This document shows positions 1 to 14,099 of a DNA stretch of 64,000 bases, piece after piece. The position numbers and the translations under genes were made by a program. The stretch comes from Lanius collurio. Its lineage: Eukaryota; Chordata; Aves; Passeriformes; Laniidae. The stretch is from contig JACBWW010000012.1 of NCBI GenBank assembly GCA_020086605.1, positions 15,167,913 through 15,231,912 of the forward strand, written 5' to 3'. Below the pieces are notes generated by a model. It saw only the letters and a program-made list of their open reading frames with translations, was not told the origin of the DNA and made no database searches. The stretch's first letter is position 1. Every line of letters starts with the position of its first letter.

Positions 1-3000
1 CATACTTAAGCAGCAAACAACTTTCCAAAACAGAAAAACAACCTTCCAAAACACACATTAAATAACCCAACATCTGGGATTTAATTCTCTTCAGAGAGGC
101 ACTCAAATTATTTTTTAATGCCTCCCACACTTTAGACATCTAAAGCCCTGAAATAGACTACTTAGGATGACTACTAGTACTACCCAAATGTCAAAACAAC
201 TAGAGACACAGATTTATATCTGTTTTCCCATTGTAGTCTTTCATTCTAGGTTGAAATTTGTAACTTTCCAAAATATTAGCTCTCAAAAGGCACTTTTACT
301 TAAGCAAACCATTCCCCAAACAAGAAAGATTTCACACTGCTAAGTGTTCAGGCACTGAATTGTCACACTGTTAATTCTAAAACTTAATTTATAGGCATTT
401 TTCTTCTTCAAATTAAATCTTCTCCTTCACCTAAGAGGAGCATTAGTACCTCAAAAAGACTTCTGTTTCAGTAGACAGGAGATGTACTTTCAATGTCTTA
501 AGAAATAAAAATCTCCATGATAGTCTTGAAGTATAAATCTTTCACACTTAAACTGTTACCAGTTTTCTAAAAGGCCTTCTTATTCTGGATTTTAGGAGAG
601 GTAAAAGGAGCTGTTTCCCACATGGACACAAGATTCAATCCACTCCTTTTATTGTGGAAGAAGCCCTCAGAAAGCAAGTAAGTCCACTGCACACAGGTGA
701 GTGTAAGAGCAACTGTTGATAAATTTCCACAGTACAGCCACATACAAAATAGTGAGATTAAGCCAAGTGTAAGTCATGAGCTCTGGTGAAAAACAGACTT
801 GTTCCAGTTCTTCCATAAAAACTCTATCTGTATTAAAGACTTCTGAGAAGTCACAGGCATGTAAAGGACAGCTTCTGCCTCCAGGCTTTGTGGGTTTACC
901 AAGCAACTTTTTTTAAAACTTGCCTTTAACTACCATTTTTGGGAACGTTTAATAAAAGTTCCTAAGGGAAGCCTGGTATTCCTGCCAGTCATCATAAAAG
1001 CATACTCCTCTCTAGGGGAGCTCTTGCCATACCTGTCCTTTACAGCAGTTGTATCAAATCAGAGATCAGTAAACCAAGCCACTAAGAGAAACCTATTTTT
1101 ATTTTTAGTTTTTTCCCTTGAAATGCAGCAATACTCAATACAATTCAGGGCTTTGAGCAGTGCAAATGCCATTTAAACCACTAAACTTATGTCTCCACCT
1201 TCCAGAACTGTGTAGATATTGTACCATTTATTCCATGAATCCTGTAACCTGCAACAGCACTTTCTGGTCTGGAAGACATCTCTGCAGGGCAGTGGGCCTG
1301 CTACAGAAAACTAACATCTCTCTAATCCTTCAGGGAGTTCCTCCAGCTCCAGGTTGAAAAATGAGTGAATGCTGAACTTGTTCTGTGAACAGAAGACTTC
1401 AGCCTCATACACTCTGTCAGGTACTTTGCACAGAGCATGGTAGGTCAGACTGAAATTCTGCTCCTGGTGTAAAACTGTATCAGAACTGACCAGAAGCTGG
1501 CCTAAGAGGAAAAAATAGATGCAGCTGGAAGGGTTAGGTCATATATTTGGGAATATATTTCTTTGATACATGAGAACATACTTCTGGGTAGAAGTCAAAA
1601 ACAAGAAAATTGTCCTTCTTCACTATCGCGTAAGTAGGTCAATTTTTATTGACATCAGAAATACTCAAAACAGCATTGCAAATTAAAATCTTAATTAAGG
1701 AAGGACATTCAAAGCACTTAACATCTGCACAATGACTTCTGGAAGAAAAATAAAAACTTAACTCATTTACCAGGTTTCTGCAATAAATTCATTGCATTGC
1801 AATAAAATTCATATGGGTTGCACTAATTTTGAGATGGACTGATCTTGTTACACTGTCACCTAGTTACTCTAGAGCCACACACTGACAGCTTCAAGGGGAA
1901 TTGAGCTAGGCTCAGAACAACTAAGTCAAATGTGTGTCAATTTACCGTGTTACTAACCTACAACTAACCTACTACAGGTGGGATTATAACTCCTGCAGTA
2001 CCTTATTGTTCCTCTTGGCTTGGCACATCACAAAGTTGAGGGCAGTGCCATCCACAAAATAAAACAGCAAGCCTTCCTGAATCACTTCCAAATATTAAAA
2101 GAATAATACAGTATTCTAAAGTCTTCAAAACCAATTTAGACAAAAATTCTGATCTCAAATGTATTAATATGGACAGCTACAAAACTGGTTATTTTTCATA
2201 GACAAATGGCTTGTACACGAGCAATTTACAGAAGATACAGGAATATCTTCTGAAGAACCGGTTATGACAATTTGTATTATCAATTCCTATTCCCTCAGGG
2301 ACAGTTTTACAGAAAGAAACTGAAAATTAAGCAAGGGGAAAAAAAACCTTATAAACTTACTAGATTTTGTATTGCACAGGCTAATTTGTTAAAGTAGGTT
2401 TTACATTTATTTAATGTCAATGTACATGGTGGGTTCCACCCCTAACCAAATAAATACAACTAGCATTTCATTCACTGTCCAATCTCTATATGTTTCTGTA
2501 ACTTCTTATACCAAACCTAAGAAATCAGAACAACAAGGAAATAACTTCTAAAATGTGACTTTGATAAAAACCCTTGATTTATAAATAAAATCATGTTATA
2601 TATAATTTCTCAAGTGAAGCAGAAGTAAGAGAAGAAAAAAAAAATATTGAAGGATAGAATGCAGCCCTGGAAATCACCCAACAACTTGCCACAGTTCCCA
2701 GATATACAGCAGGGGTCCAACCTAAACAAAGCAAAGTTACCCACAACTTAGGGACAAGTGGTTTGGAAACACATCTTTTCCAGGACACTAAGAAAACTCT
2801 AATATTCATTTTGTTTAATGATGGATTTCCATTCTTCATCTAGAAAATAAACTCTAACAATTGAAATAGCAAAACCAGTTTCTTTTCTTTTCTTCCTGAA
2901 ATTCACCTTATTCCTTACAGTATGGATGGAGTGCACAAAATGCTTGTGGGTTCCTTTTTTAATTCTTTAGTAGCAAACTGAATAAAGCTATCAGTCTTCT

Positions 3001-4149
3001 AACAAAACCTGATGTAATGATGTAGTAGTATACCAAAAGGTCTTCATAATAAAAAGGAATTAATATTTACTTAAGATTCCCACCCCTAAGGCAAATCCTG
3101 CAAGACACTGCTGAAAAGATGACAATAAATAGGGGAAAAAAGCAAAAAGCACATACTACCTTAAATAAACTGCACTTAACAATATTTTAAAAACTATTCA
3201 AACCGCATAGCTCTCTGCAGCAGGGTCACAAAAAGAAAGGGAAAAGGTCACTGAAGTATTTACAAAACTTGTTTTCACACAGGAATCAAAGTATCACTGT
3301 GTTTTCAATCTTGGCCTTGAAAGCCATTAGGTGAAATTAATTATTCACATGTTTTGTTCTTTTTCATCCAAACACAAGATAGATCTTGTCTTGTTACCTC
3401 AGCATTACTGGATGCAAAGCTATCCCTTTTCGAAAGTAAATATTTCAGAATACCACCTTGTAGATTTTATCCTCAAGAAAAACTAATATTATTTCAAAAG
3501 GTTAAGCTTTCAGTGAGCCTCCTACTGCTCAAGGCATCTTTCTAATACTAACTCAAAACATATCAGAATTTTTTCCAGGTTTTTAAACATTTAAGGTCCA
3601 GTACTTTAATCCTGCCTTTTTAAAACAGTGGTGTTGCAGACTGTGAGACAGTGTGAAAACAGCAAGGATCTGCAAAATTTGCTTATTCTTTTCTACTTCC
3701 ACTTACTATAAGGAACCAAGCAGGGAAGAAGTCCAGTTGAAACCACAAGCCTAACAAAACTTTCAGCAAAAAATGAGAACTAGCTCCAGAAAGTCCTTAA
3801 ACCACGTGAAAAACAATCAACAGAGACGAAACTAAGAACAAGGAAGCTGGTTTAGCAATGTTTTGGAAAGCTGTGACAAGAAACCTATTTTCTAAGAAAA
3901 AAGTGAACAAGTAGATGGAGACTGTACTTCTGATATATATATATATTTTTAAAAATTAAAAAAAAGAAAAAAAAAAAAAAAGGAACTGCAGGCCTATGAG
4001 CAAAATTTGGAAAGAATTACAAAGAGCCTTCCAGGGAAGTGTACCCGGTCTACCCTCAAGGCTGTGAAAGCTGCTTTCTGCACCACAGGGCGCTGGGGCA
4101 AATGAGAGTCTATCACGAACTCTTGGTCTTTGGGATAGCATTCAGTGGG
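1..4149. other. AT-rich noncoding stretch, no gene supported
   Basis: No exon, RNA gene or recognisable transposon was found on either strand. Open frames are short and none resembles a known protein. Several AATAAA hexamers occur on both strands (for example 1782-1787 and 1801-1806 on the plus strand, and a minus-strand copy near 1645-1650), so an unrecognised 3' UTR of a minus-strand gene is possible but not shown. An imperfect direct repeat, TGCAATAAATTCAT and TGCAATAAAATTCAT, lies at 1779-1812. Confidence 0.5.
3931..3981. repeat. (AT)n plus A-rich low-complexity tract
   Basis: A short (AT)n run at about 3932-3946 leads into an A-rich stretch to 3981 that is interrupted by single G and T bases. 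It is simple-sequence DNA. It lies about 170 bp before the small CpG-rich patch. Confidence 0.85.
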
Positions 4150-4380
4150 GCAGCCAGGCAGGTTTGGGCCGGCATGGCACCGGCAGCTCCTGTGATGTGC
4201 CGGGGCTCACCCGCGGGCTGCAGGAGCCGGAGCCCCCGCGCCGCGGGCGGCCCCAGCACCTGGCGGGGAGCGGCCGCCGGGACGAGGCTCCGCCTGAGCT
4301 GTCCAGGGCGCGGGTGCTGAACAGGTTCTGCCCGCGGAAGGATTCGCCTGGGCCGCCGGCTTCTCCTCTCCTTGGCTTCC
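4150..4380. promoter_or_regulatory. Small isolated CpG-rich patch (candidate CpG island)
   Basis: About 230 bp are strongly GC-rich and dense in CpG, while both flanks are AT-rich with few CpG. Such patches in bird DNA are usually promoters, first exons or unmethylated regulatory elements. Both strands are open for roughly 90-110 codons here, as expected of GC-rich sequence, and none of the translations is recognisable. The minus strand carries donor-like sites (CCAG/GTGCTG near 4260 and CGG/GTGAGC near 4210), so a minus-strand first exon is conceivable. The patch is shorter than a typical island and may be a coding exon or a GC-rich remnant instead. Confidence 0.45.
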
Positions 4381-7300
4381 ACAGAGCGGGGCTACTCATA
4401 CCAAACAATTTATCCTTGATTACCAGTCTTTTTTTACTCCTGTTATTAAGTGCAGCTAGCCAGATACCACAAGAATGACACAAACATATTAATACACGAG
4501 GTCTGTCTTCTGCAGCCAGGCCAGGATCAAGCCCTTTAAGGTTTTACTCTCAGCCTTAGGCTGAAATTCAGAGCTTAAAGGCACAGAGACAAAAATTTGT
4601 GTACCAGCATGATGAGGTATACACAAGTGTAAGAAAACCCCTGAAATTCCCCTCTATTTACATAGCACTAGTGCCAATTTGTATAAACAGTCACAATGGT
4701 ACTTTTGTCTGTGTTATGGTAATGTTTTTTACAGCCCAAACAGCTGCTTTTAGTTTTAAAGAATAATTGCTGCTGGCTTTCTTGTTTATACAAGAAGCAG
4801 TAGCTTCAAGTTTACTAGCTAACACAAACAGTAACACTAGATAACTCTATACACAAGCCTGTTTTCAATGAATTCTCTTATCAATCTAGCCTCCTGAATC
4901 TCACTAGGCAGGCAGCCACTGACAGAAAACAAATAGCCTATATTTTTAAAGACAGTTACTTTATTGTTAAATGTTGTCTTCTTCATTACCACCCTGGTCC
5001 TTTTTTGTCAGATACATGTAGCAAATAAGAGCTTTCTACAAGCCTAATTCAAAGTAAGAGGCTATAAAAATTGAGAGATATTACGTGCAATAAATGTCCT
5101 TTCAGTTACATTTCAAGGCTGCATGCATCATTGAAACTGTAGCTAATAGCTAGCAGGAGTCAAGTACAATTAGAAAGGAAAAAAGAGCCCTTCATGATTG
5201 TAATGAAAAAAGAGCTGTTAAAAATGAGCCAGTTGCAAATTTCTGCATTCAAAATTTGAAATCAGTTGCAAAACAGTAAGAGTAATTTTCTTATTAGGAA
5301 TTTTTCCAATGGTAAAATTAGTTGTCAAAATCAAGTACTGGAGAAATTATATAGTTTTCCATTAAAAAATTAAGAAAGAATAAACATCATTTGCTCAGAA
5401 CGGGCTAAACCCAGCTGATTCCATATTCCCGTGCCAGTAGGAACCCCAAGGTCTCTTTACGTGCTATGAACATCAGATGTGCCCACACATCACTCATTAG
5501 AACTAAATCTGTCCTTACAAGCCCTTTTACATGAAGTTTTTGGAGAAAAGTAATTGTATGCATAATAACCTAAATACAATGATTATTTTTTTTAAATAAT
5601 GAATTATTTTCCAAAATGCTCTGTGAGAAAAGAAAAAGCAATATTAAAGTATTGTATACAACAACTGACTGAAATAGCTGACAAAGTCTCTTTCCTCTCT
5701 GTGTACAAGTACTTGTCGTGATACTTGTAATCCTCAGTTAAGGGGGTTCAACTGCCCTAGTATCCTCTGACTTCCAGGGTTAGGAAAGCACCCCTAAAAT
5801 TTGCTTACAATTCATGAGTTTCTGCAGAGGGCTGTAAATCTAACAGTTTAAGAGCATGAATACTGAGATTGCAGAAAGAGCTCCTTCCCTTTCAGTGGCA
5901 GAAGAAATCTTTTGTCAGTTATAGATGACAATTCCTGACAAATGGGATTATGTCCTTCAAGGTAAATTTGTGAGCAAACAAAAAGTTCTGCACGAGCAAG
6001 ACTCACTGACTGGAGTAAAGCTGTCCTCATAGTGTTTTAGCTGTACCAATTGCTTAAAAACATCCTACCTAGTACATTTATCATCATTGCCTGAAGGACC
6101 ATGAGGCTTAGTATGTCAGAGAGAAATTACACTAGGGAAAATACAAGAAAAAATAAGGTCCTGTGTCCTGAGGCTTTTCTTCCTTTCCTATTTCCTATCT
6201 GAAATTTCACATGTCTGAAATCAAATTACAAGTATGTAATTTTGTAAATTCACAAATCCTTAAGGCATAAACAGAAAACCAATAGGATTAGGATTTAATA
6301 TGTTGACATTTAAGTTCCGGGCTATAGTGCCTTGTGTTAGATGTACAGCCTATTTACATGGTTAGGTCTTTGAGGGAGCAACTTTAATCAGTTTTAACTC
6401 ATATGTGCTTCAAAACACGGCTGAAAAAAAAGCAAAATTTACATCACAGTTTTCAAGTTTGGGGAAATGCAAGTTAGAAAAATTGGAATTCAAGAAACCA
6501 CCTATTAATAGATACCCTAAAATAAATAATTTAATCAAAATGCCCTCTTCTCATTGATACAGAACTAATTATCTATTTCAGTATGTTTTTCTTTGGTGTT
6601 ATTCCTTCATTAATACTACTGGTATACAATTGCAAGATAAAACTAGGATATTAAAGTTAAAATCCAAATTATATATAATACCCTAAATTATATCTTCCAA
6701 GAAAAGAAAAGAAACAAGTCCAAAACTCAAACACTGATTTTTCTTTTTAAATGTGAGCATTTTTAAGATCCTGCTAAGTCAGTATTTCTGCATATTTATT
6801 TTTGTTTTCAATAGCACTACAGTTGCTAATAAAGGTGTTGCAAGTAAGATGACTCATCCACACAGAAAACAACAAAAGGGCAGGGAAAAGGAAGAAAAAA
6901 GGAGAGGCTCTCAATAAGTGACAAAGAGCTTTAGTGTCACAGGACAATAAAGAGATTAGAAAACAACTGTATGGGCATGCATATCCCTGCATCCCAATTC
7001 CCTCTAAGTAAGAATGTAATGAACATCACCGTTCCATACAGACCTTTCCTGCTCTCTTGCTTACAAATCTAGCATCCTTGCCAGGTGATTTCTTTTGAGG
7101 TGAACATTTCCTTGGGTGCTTACATTTTTCACTCATTTTAATTCTGCATCTTTGTGAATAGTGTTGGGCCACCAACATGTTGAATACAACATTTGTTTTT
7201 AAACATATTTCAAAGACTGCTTGCATGCTACAGCTAACAAAGTTTCAGGCTGCCATGTGCCAGGACACAGCTATTTAATAGCCCAGAGATAGTGCAAATC

Positions 7301-9257
7301 CATGATGAAGCAATGAAGAGAAACAGGAGTCCCTAGAAGTGTATCTTATAACCAGTTTGTTGCAGCACTTTGGAAAATACAGGGGTATTTGACCACTGGC
7401 TAAATAATTATTTTTAAAACTTGTTAAATACTTGCCTTTTTAACTTGTTTAAGCACCAGAGCAAAATATTTCAAGGCCCTTTGCTGTGGCCCTTGCTTCT
7501 GGAATAATAAAAATTAATTTCTGCTATTTCTTTCAACTCCTGGCAAAAATTATGCTCTGAATAGCCTTTATCAGTGCTAAGTATGCCTTGCCTTATATTT
7601 ATTATAACAGACATGGCAGCCTTTCTTTGCAACTTGCTTATGTATGACTAGCCAATCCCTAAAAGAGAATCAACACTGTCCAGGATTTAAAAATTTGAAT
7701 GCTTTTGACACCCATTCCATGACCGATTCCATGATCATATAAATCTGTGTGGACAGGAACAATCTCAACACTGCTGTCAGTCCAAGCAGTCTTCAGAGAG
7801 CTTAACTCCAGCTCACTTTTCATAAATTAATGGAATTCCCCAGTGCATTAAATGGTTTAATGCCAAGAAATTACATCATCCAAGCTTACAATGCTTTTAA
7901 ACATTTCTTCTAAACAAAGCTTTAAAGCAAAATGTACAATCGTTAAATGCATGTAAAAGGTTAATTGCCTGCACACCTGTAGAGAGAAGTCCTCCTATAT
8001 ATCAGCCCAGCCCACTAGGAGGAACTTTTGCCCTCCAGCTCCAAATGTGTTCATAATTTCATTTGACTTCATCGGCTGAACACAACTGTGTGCTTTACAA
8101 CTGGAAAGGCCAAGTGGAGACACAAAGATAATAACCTGGGCTGAACACGTCATCCAGCCCCCCTTCTTGCACAATGTAAAACACATTATTTGCATTAGCT
8201 TTCTTATCCCTTTGTTTGCAGCAAAACTAGTCCCACGTTTCCAAGGAACATTTCCTCCACTCCCTAGTTTTATGCTGTCACTGGATCTCGATCTTATCAA
8301 GTGCATGAAAACTACTTTATTTTGGTACACTGTTTATTACGCTAGCAATGGCATCTGCATTTCCCCCAAACCAGAAGCTATTTCAGTACTGTCTTTTATT
8401 TCAACAGTATTTTCAACATTTCATTTTTTCATATCCATGGTTTTGAAGAAGCTCAGTATCATATGTCTTTGAAAATGTTATCACTTAGACAAAATTCACA
8501 GATATGGCACACTGGGATATAAACCAATCCAACAGCCAAGCTGTGGCAAACATGCATTAGTTTTCAGTCAATTTTAATTGTATTTCAGTCCTTAAGAAGC
8601 GAGGCAATGCCTATACGCTTGTCATCTGGTATCTTAATATTACATATCTAGTATGCAAATGTTAGGACAGCCAAATTAGATATTCAAAGGGTGTTTCTTG
8701 GATAGCATGCAGCTCTTTTACATATGTAAATTTCATGCTCTTTCCATTCATGTGCTGGTCTAGATCATTTCTCTTCAGCCAGCAGTAGCTTTATAGCACT
8801 ACTGCATGGGTGGAGAAAGTATTTTATTTCTTTACACAGGGCTTTAAAAATATAGCAGTAGTTTTACAACTACATTTTATTTTTTTGGAATTGTAATTTG
8901 TTGATAGATTGATAGAGCTTTAACAAAAAAATCAGGTCATCTTTGCTCTGCTTTGTACTCAGGCAACCAATCTATTTGTCATTCATTGAGTAGCACTCCC
9001 AATATAAAAATAAAACAAATATCTATCCCAGCTGATCTGACTGCCTCTAACAACTATATCCACATGGCTAAGAGAGTGGAAAAAAACACTAAAAACTGAA
9101 CACTCAAATCAGCTCTAATTTACAACTGAGGTTGAAAAAAATCCCAGCATTGAAAAATCCGAAGGGAAGTTGCATAGCTAACCCCGTATTTGGGCACTTC
9201 ACACCTGAACTCAGTCATACCACCTTTTAGAAAACTTCATCACAATCGGCTATGAAG

Positions 9258-9273
9258 ATGAATCATGATTCAT
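9258..9273. repeat. Perfect 16-bp palindrome
   Basis: ATGAATCATGATTCAT reads identically on both strands with no spacer. It contains two overlapping TGAATCA-like half sites that resemble bZIP (AP-1/Maf-type) recognition sequences. Binding is inference from the motif only. Confidence 0.7.
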
Positions 9274-12200
9274 ATCCAGTGCAAGACATCACAGGAGCCC
9301 TGAGCCACTCAAAGACATGGGAAACTATGCCTTCCAATATTCAGAACACAGGTGTGTGATTTTAAACTCATTCTTCTCAAAGGAGAACAACACACACAAG
9401 AAAATGGACAGCAAATTCTCAAGTCTGGCATTTTAGGCTACTTCAGTCATTCTTGCTGATGCAGCAAAGACAGTGGGAAGAAAGAGAAAGCAAAGCAGTT
9501 AAATGACCACAGAGAACCACATTTTACTACTGTCACCTTTCTTTATGTTCTGGAAGTTGTCCACCATTATCTCTCTGACATTTCCTGAACCGATGATGCT
9601 CTGATCTATTTGGTAGAGCCACAGAAGTCTCTCAAGAAAAGCAAGATTTTTTTTCCCCAACCTGGAACTTTTATCCATGTTCACATTGAAGAATAAAGGA
9701 GGAGTGATGTTCTTCATTCTACAATAAGCAAAACTTCTGATAGCTGCTGGAAATCAGGATTCAAAATAACATGATTTTCAGAGAACTATCTAAGATTCTT
9801 GACAGGATGACAACCTGCTTTGTAAGTTTTCCAAAAGACTATCACTGGATTGGTCCAGATTTCATTACAAAAAAACATAAGATTCTCAAAATACTGCTTA
9901 TGTGTTCAGGCAATCAGCAGAAAGCACCTCTGAGCAGACTTTTCTTTTGCTGCACATGGAAAACCTCACATCTGTTGGTGTATGCTGTATTTTAGCAGTA
10001 CAGAACAACTGCATTTAGGTTACACTCAGTACTATTCAGCAAGAACCCATCCTTCAATTTTGTGTCTTTAACACCCAAAGACAAATGCATCTGTATTTTA
10101 ATAAGAGATGGGATCCTCCTCCTTTTGCATTGAGTCCTGTAAGTGCCTTAACTATATTTCAACTCAAGAAATTTTTTATGCATCTGTACTGCAGGTGAAA
10201 AAAATCCAAGAGAGTCATAACTAAGCTTCATTTTTTTTACCAGAGAATAGCCTTTATGGAATATGCTAGTACTGGCATTAAAAAGACTGTAACTTACAGG
10301 TATTGACAGCATTCCAGATGCTCAAGTAACATCCCATATCTAAAAACCCCAACTTTTAACACCATAATGAAAATGCAGTATAAATCATTCTGACATAAGG
10401 ACTAATTACGGGAGCCCAACTAGGAAATGTTTTGGAATACCCCTAGTTTTAAAAGCCATTTACTGTTAAAATGTTACTAAATAATTGCTTTATGTAAATG
10501 ACACTTTGTATAGAAAGCCAAACAAATCCTAACAGCTTGTTTCTCCTTGCCATTATTCTTAGGTGAATTTATTATAAGTTACTAGAAGACACGCAAAGTG
10601 CATGCCAGATGAGAACTCTGTATTTATAGCACACTAAGTCAGTCAGCAAACAGAATCTACTAAAAATATCCCCAATGGTATGCAGCACACCCACCCTTTG
10701 GAGACTGTGCACAGGCTGCGGTGGTCTGATTTTGAGACAGAGCAGACTGGCAAGAAAACACCCAGCTTGGTCAGTTCCTAAAGACAACTGAGAGTGATAG
10801 AGTCAAACCCCACACAACACTTGGTATTCTGTCTGGCAGGCAGTGAGACACCTCGAGCCCTATGAGATTTTCCTACGTGCTTCCTGATCTCTCCAGGTCA
10901 ATACTATTCAATTTCCACGCAGAAAATAGAAGCATGTCCCGAGTGAAAGGGAGAACCAGCCTCATTCTTTCTACTGCTTACCCTCCCATTTTTGCAAGCA
11001 CCAGGAATTTGAAGCCTACCAAACAACAGAGGTCAAAGACCTCTGGATGCACACTGAGATATCCTCAGGAAAGTCACAATGATAATTTACAAAGGAAAGG
11101 TGGTCTTGGGAACATAGGCACTTGTTTAGGATATATCTATCCAGATAGTAGACAACAAAACCCATTCTCCTAGATGCTTAAGACATGCAGTTCTGGTTTT
11201 ACTCAGGTAGTTGTGGTTTTATACAAATTGTTTTCTTTTGATTGGAAAGATGCATTCCTTTAAAGATGCACCAAAATAGAAACTCAGAGCACTCAAAGAT
11301 TTCTCACTTTCTTTTCACAGGTGAAACATCTGCAAGAACAACACGCTCCATTAACACAGTAAATTAACACAATCTGTACAAATGACCATACACCTCTCCT
11401 GAAACTAATTAAGCCATTAATGGGCAGTAGACACGCTGATGAAAAATCTTGAAAATAATATAAAATTGATTGCACGCGAACAGCAAGGAAAACCTACCCA
11501 AAAATTTTCACAACATTATTCAAAACTTAAAAGTGTCCTGCAAGGCTAAGAGAGCAAATCAAGAACATTTGCATGATGAGCAGCTGGCAAGAACAGGGGA
11601 GGAGAACTTACCCAAACAGATGCATAGGCAACGTGTTTTAAAAATAGTTTTGAATTTCTAGCAGTGGTAAAAGGCTTTTTTTATGAGACAAAGAAATTAC
11701 TTGGGAGGTTGTTGGAGACTTGTCTGCAATTATATGACAGAACATGAGGAGAGACACTGTCAGAATATCAGGGTTGCATAGGTATTCAAAAGACATCAAA
11801 TAAGAGGAAGGCCTTTGTTTGAACTGGCACTGCAAAGGTTCAATCAGGTATTATCACTACCTTGATAGCCAAAAGAAATATTTATATATGCCATTACAAT
11901 TAGGCTGTTTCCTTTTCTTCAGACGGTTAACTATTTACATTTCTCCCACAAATGCAGTGCTGCCATTTTTTATTACTTGGCTTCTCCTAACCCCTTTTGT
12001 TTACCAGGCAGGAAGAGGGAAACAAAAAAAAAAAAGGAAGCTCTTCAAAAAAAGAAGCCTTTCAAAGACCCTCTATCACTCACCTGAGTCTTCACTTCAC
12101 TGCCCCAAGTTACTCATAATCACACAGACTGGTCTCCAACCAAAGGAAATTAAAGATGACTCCCAGGGATTTCATGAGCACCACCAGAAGACTCAAACAG

Positions 12201-14073
12201 TCCTTCTTTTAGCTCACTTTGTCCAAACACTTAACATTTGAGCCTACAAGCACTCTCTTGACTGAGCTGGAGCAGGTGGCTGGTGGTGCTGGACGTTTTA
12301 CTACTTTTTCTTGTCCCCTCCTCAGGAGGGTTTACACCTTTGCTGCCAAAACAGGAACTGTATATTGCCCACTGAATGTATGCAGGAACAGAGAAGCCCA
12401 ACTAAAACACCAGAACAGCAAGACCCTGCAAAGGGACTGGATTCCTCAAACCCATCAGTCAGAACAGACCTTCTGAAGCTCGTTATCAATACACTTAACC
12501 TTGGACTGCTCTTTTAGCACAATGGATTTTTCAATCTGTGTTTTGGTGAAGGGGATACCAAAGTATTTACAAAATCCCCCATATCTTCAAGGACTGCAAA
12601 AGTGACTCTCTCACTTTGGAGTCAGCTCACTGGTATAACTGAACACATTTATCCCTTGCCCTCACCAGCCCAACTCCATGTTTATGAAGTTACGTGTAGG
12701 CATACAGACATGTCTCTCTTTCTCTCAGCTTTCAGTCAGCTTCTACAGTCAGCAGACTTCAGCAAGCCTCTCGTTTTTCCAAAGTGGATAAACATGGATA
12801 TGATGGCCTTTCACTGGCACAACCAAGTGAACAGAAACAAATCAAAACACCCAAGCAGAGACAGCTCCTTTGCTTCACTGTTCTGCACCTTCTAAGACCT
12901 AAGAACAGCAACAGCAAAACTATCTGTAAAAGTACATTGGGTTGGGGTTTTTTTGTGTTTGCAACAACAAATAGCAGTTTTATCAACCTCTAGAAAGGCA
13001 GAATTTTAATGGAAAAGCTATAGCTTTTAGTATTCTAAATCTTCCCACTCTTTCCTCATTCTGAATGGTTAGGAAGCAATTTAGAGAAACACATATTGTA
13101 TCAAAGATTCAGTGGCCTTCCTCAAACATAAAAGAAAACTCCAACTGCCAGGAAGAGATGTTATGTCAAGCGGTACCAGGGCATACAGGCTGAAAATACA
13201 ATAATAATGCTTCTAACATGATTCACACAGACAGGAAATCCCAACAGTCCCACTGCAAGGCACACTTCCCAAAGTTTCATGAGTTTCATGATTTCTCAAA
13301 GCAATAGTAATTGTGTCATGCTGGAAGAGAAGGACAAGGAAGTGACCAAAAGACAGTTATGCTCCTCCCCAACAAAGGTGCAAGAAAGATGAAGAGAACT
13401 TCAAAAATCTATCCAAATGTACCATATAACTAAACAGATCTGATGGAAAACAAAACAAGATGTGCTCTTCTAGGCAGTTTAAGAGACATCTAAAAAACTC
13501 TTTCTAAAAATTCACATCATTCTTCTACAGTTATCTGCTTCCCACAAACCAACTAGGAATTCAGGTTATAACCTGAAGCTTTCGTAAACTTTCTTTTATA
13601 GAATGAAGAATTCATTCATTACTTCTACCAGCTATTATTACAAACAGATGTTACTATAATATATCTATAAGGTTGTACCCATACTGTGTAATGTATATTC
13701 AGTAGCTGGTGATAAATCCTACACTGTAATGTACTTCATAAAAGAAGTTCGATCATTATTTGGCTTAAGAAGAACATAACAAACTTCGTTATCCTAATAA
13801 AGGTGAACAGATGCAACTTAATCTCCAAATCATTACTCCAAATCTTGACATAGGCATGAAGGCTGTTAACAGCTGTGTCTGACAACACCATGTATTTAAA
13901 AATCTATTTTAAATAAATCATATAAAATTGTATAAGACCATATACAACACAAACTGAGATTTTGTATAATGCCTATATAGTCTCTGCTCAATCATCTTGA
14001 ATGAAGAAATGATGAGGAAATTTTAAAAACTCAGTATGTTTGAGTTTCTGTTATCTTGAGTTGACTTTTTACA

Positions 14074-14099
14074 TAAGAGTCTTTACTAAGAGACTCTTA
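14074..14099. repeat. Short inverted repeat, 9-bp stem
   Basis: TAAGAGTCT at 14074-14082 is the exact reverse complement of AGACTCTTA at 14091-14099, with an 8-nt loop between them. It is too short to be a microRNA precursor by itself. No T-run or gene context suggests a role. Confidence 0.6.

Noticed and set aside
5740..5765. tRNA B-box-like GGTTCAACTGCC
   Set aside because: No matching A box, acceptor stem or cloverleaf spacing on either strand.
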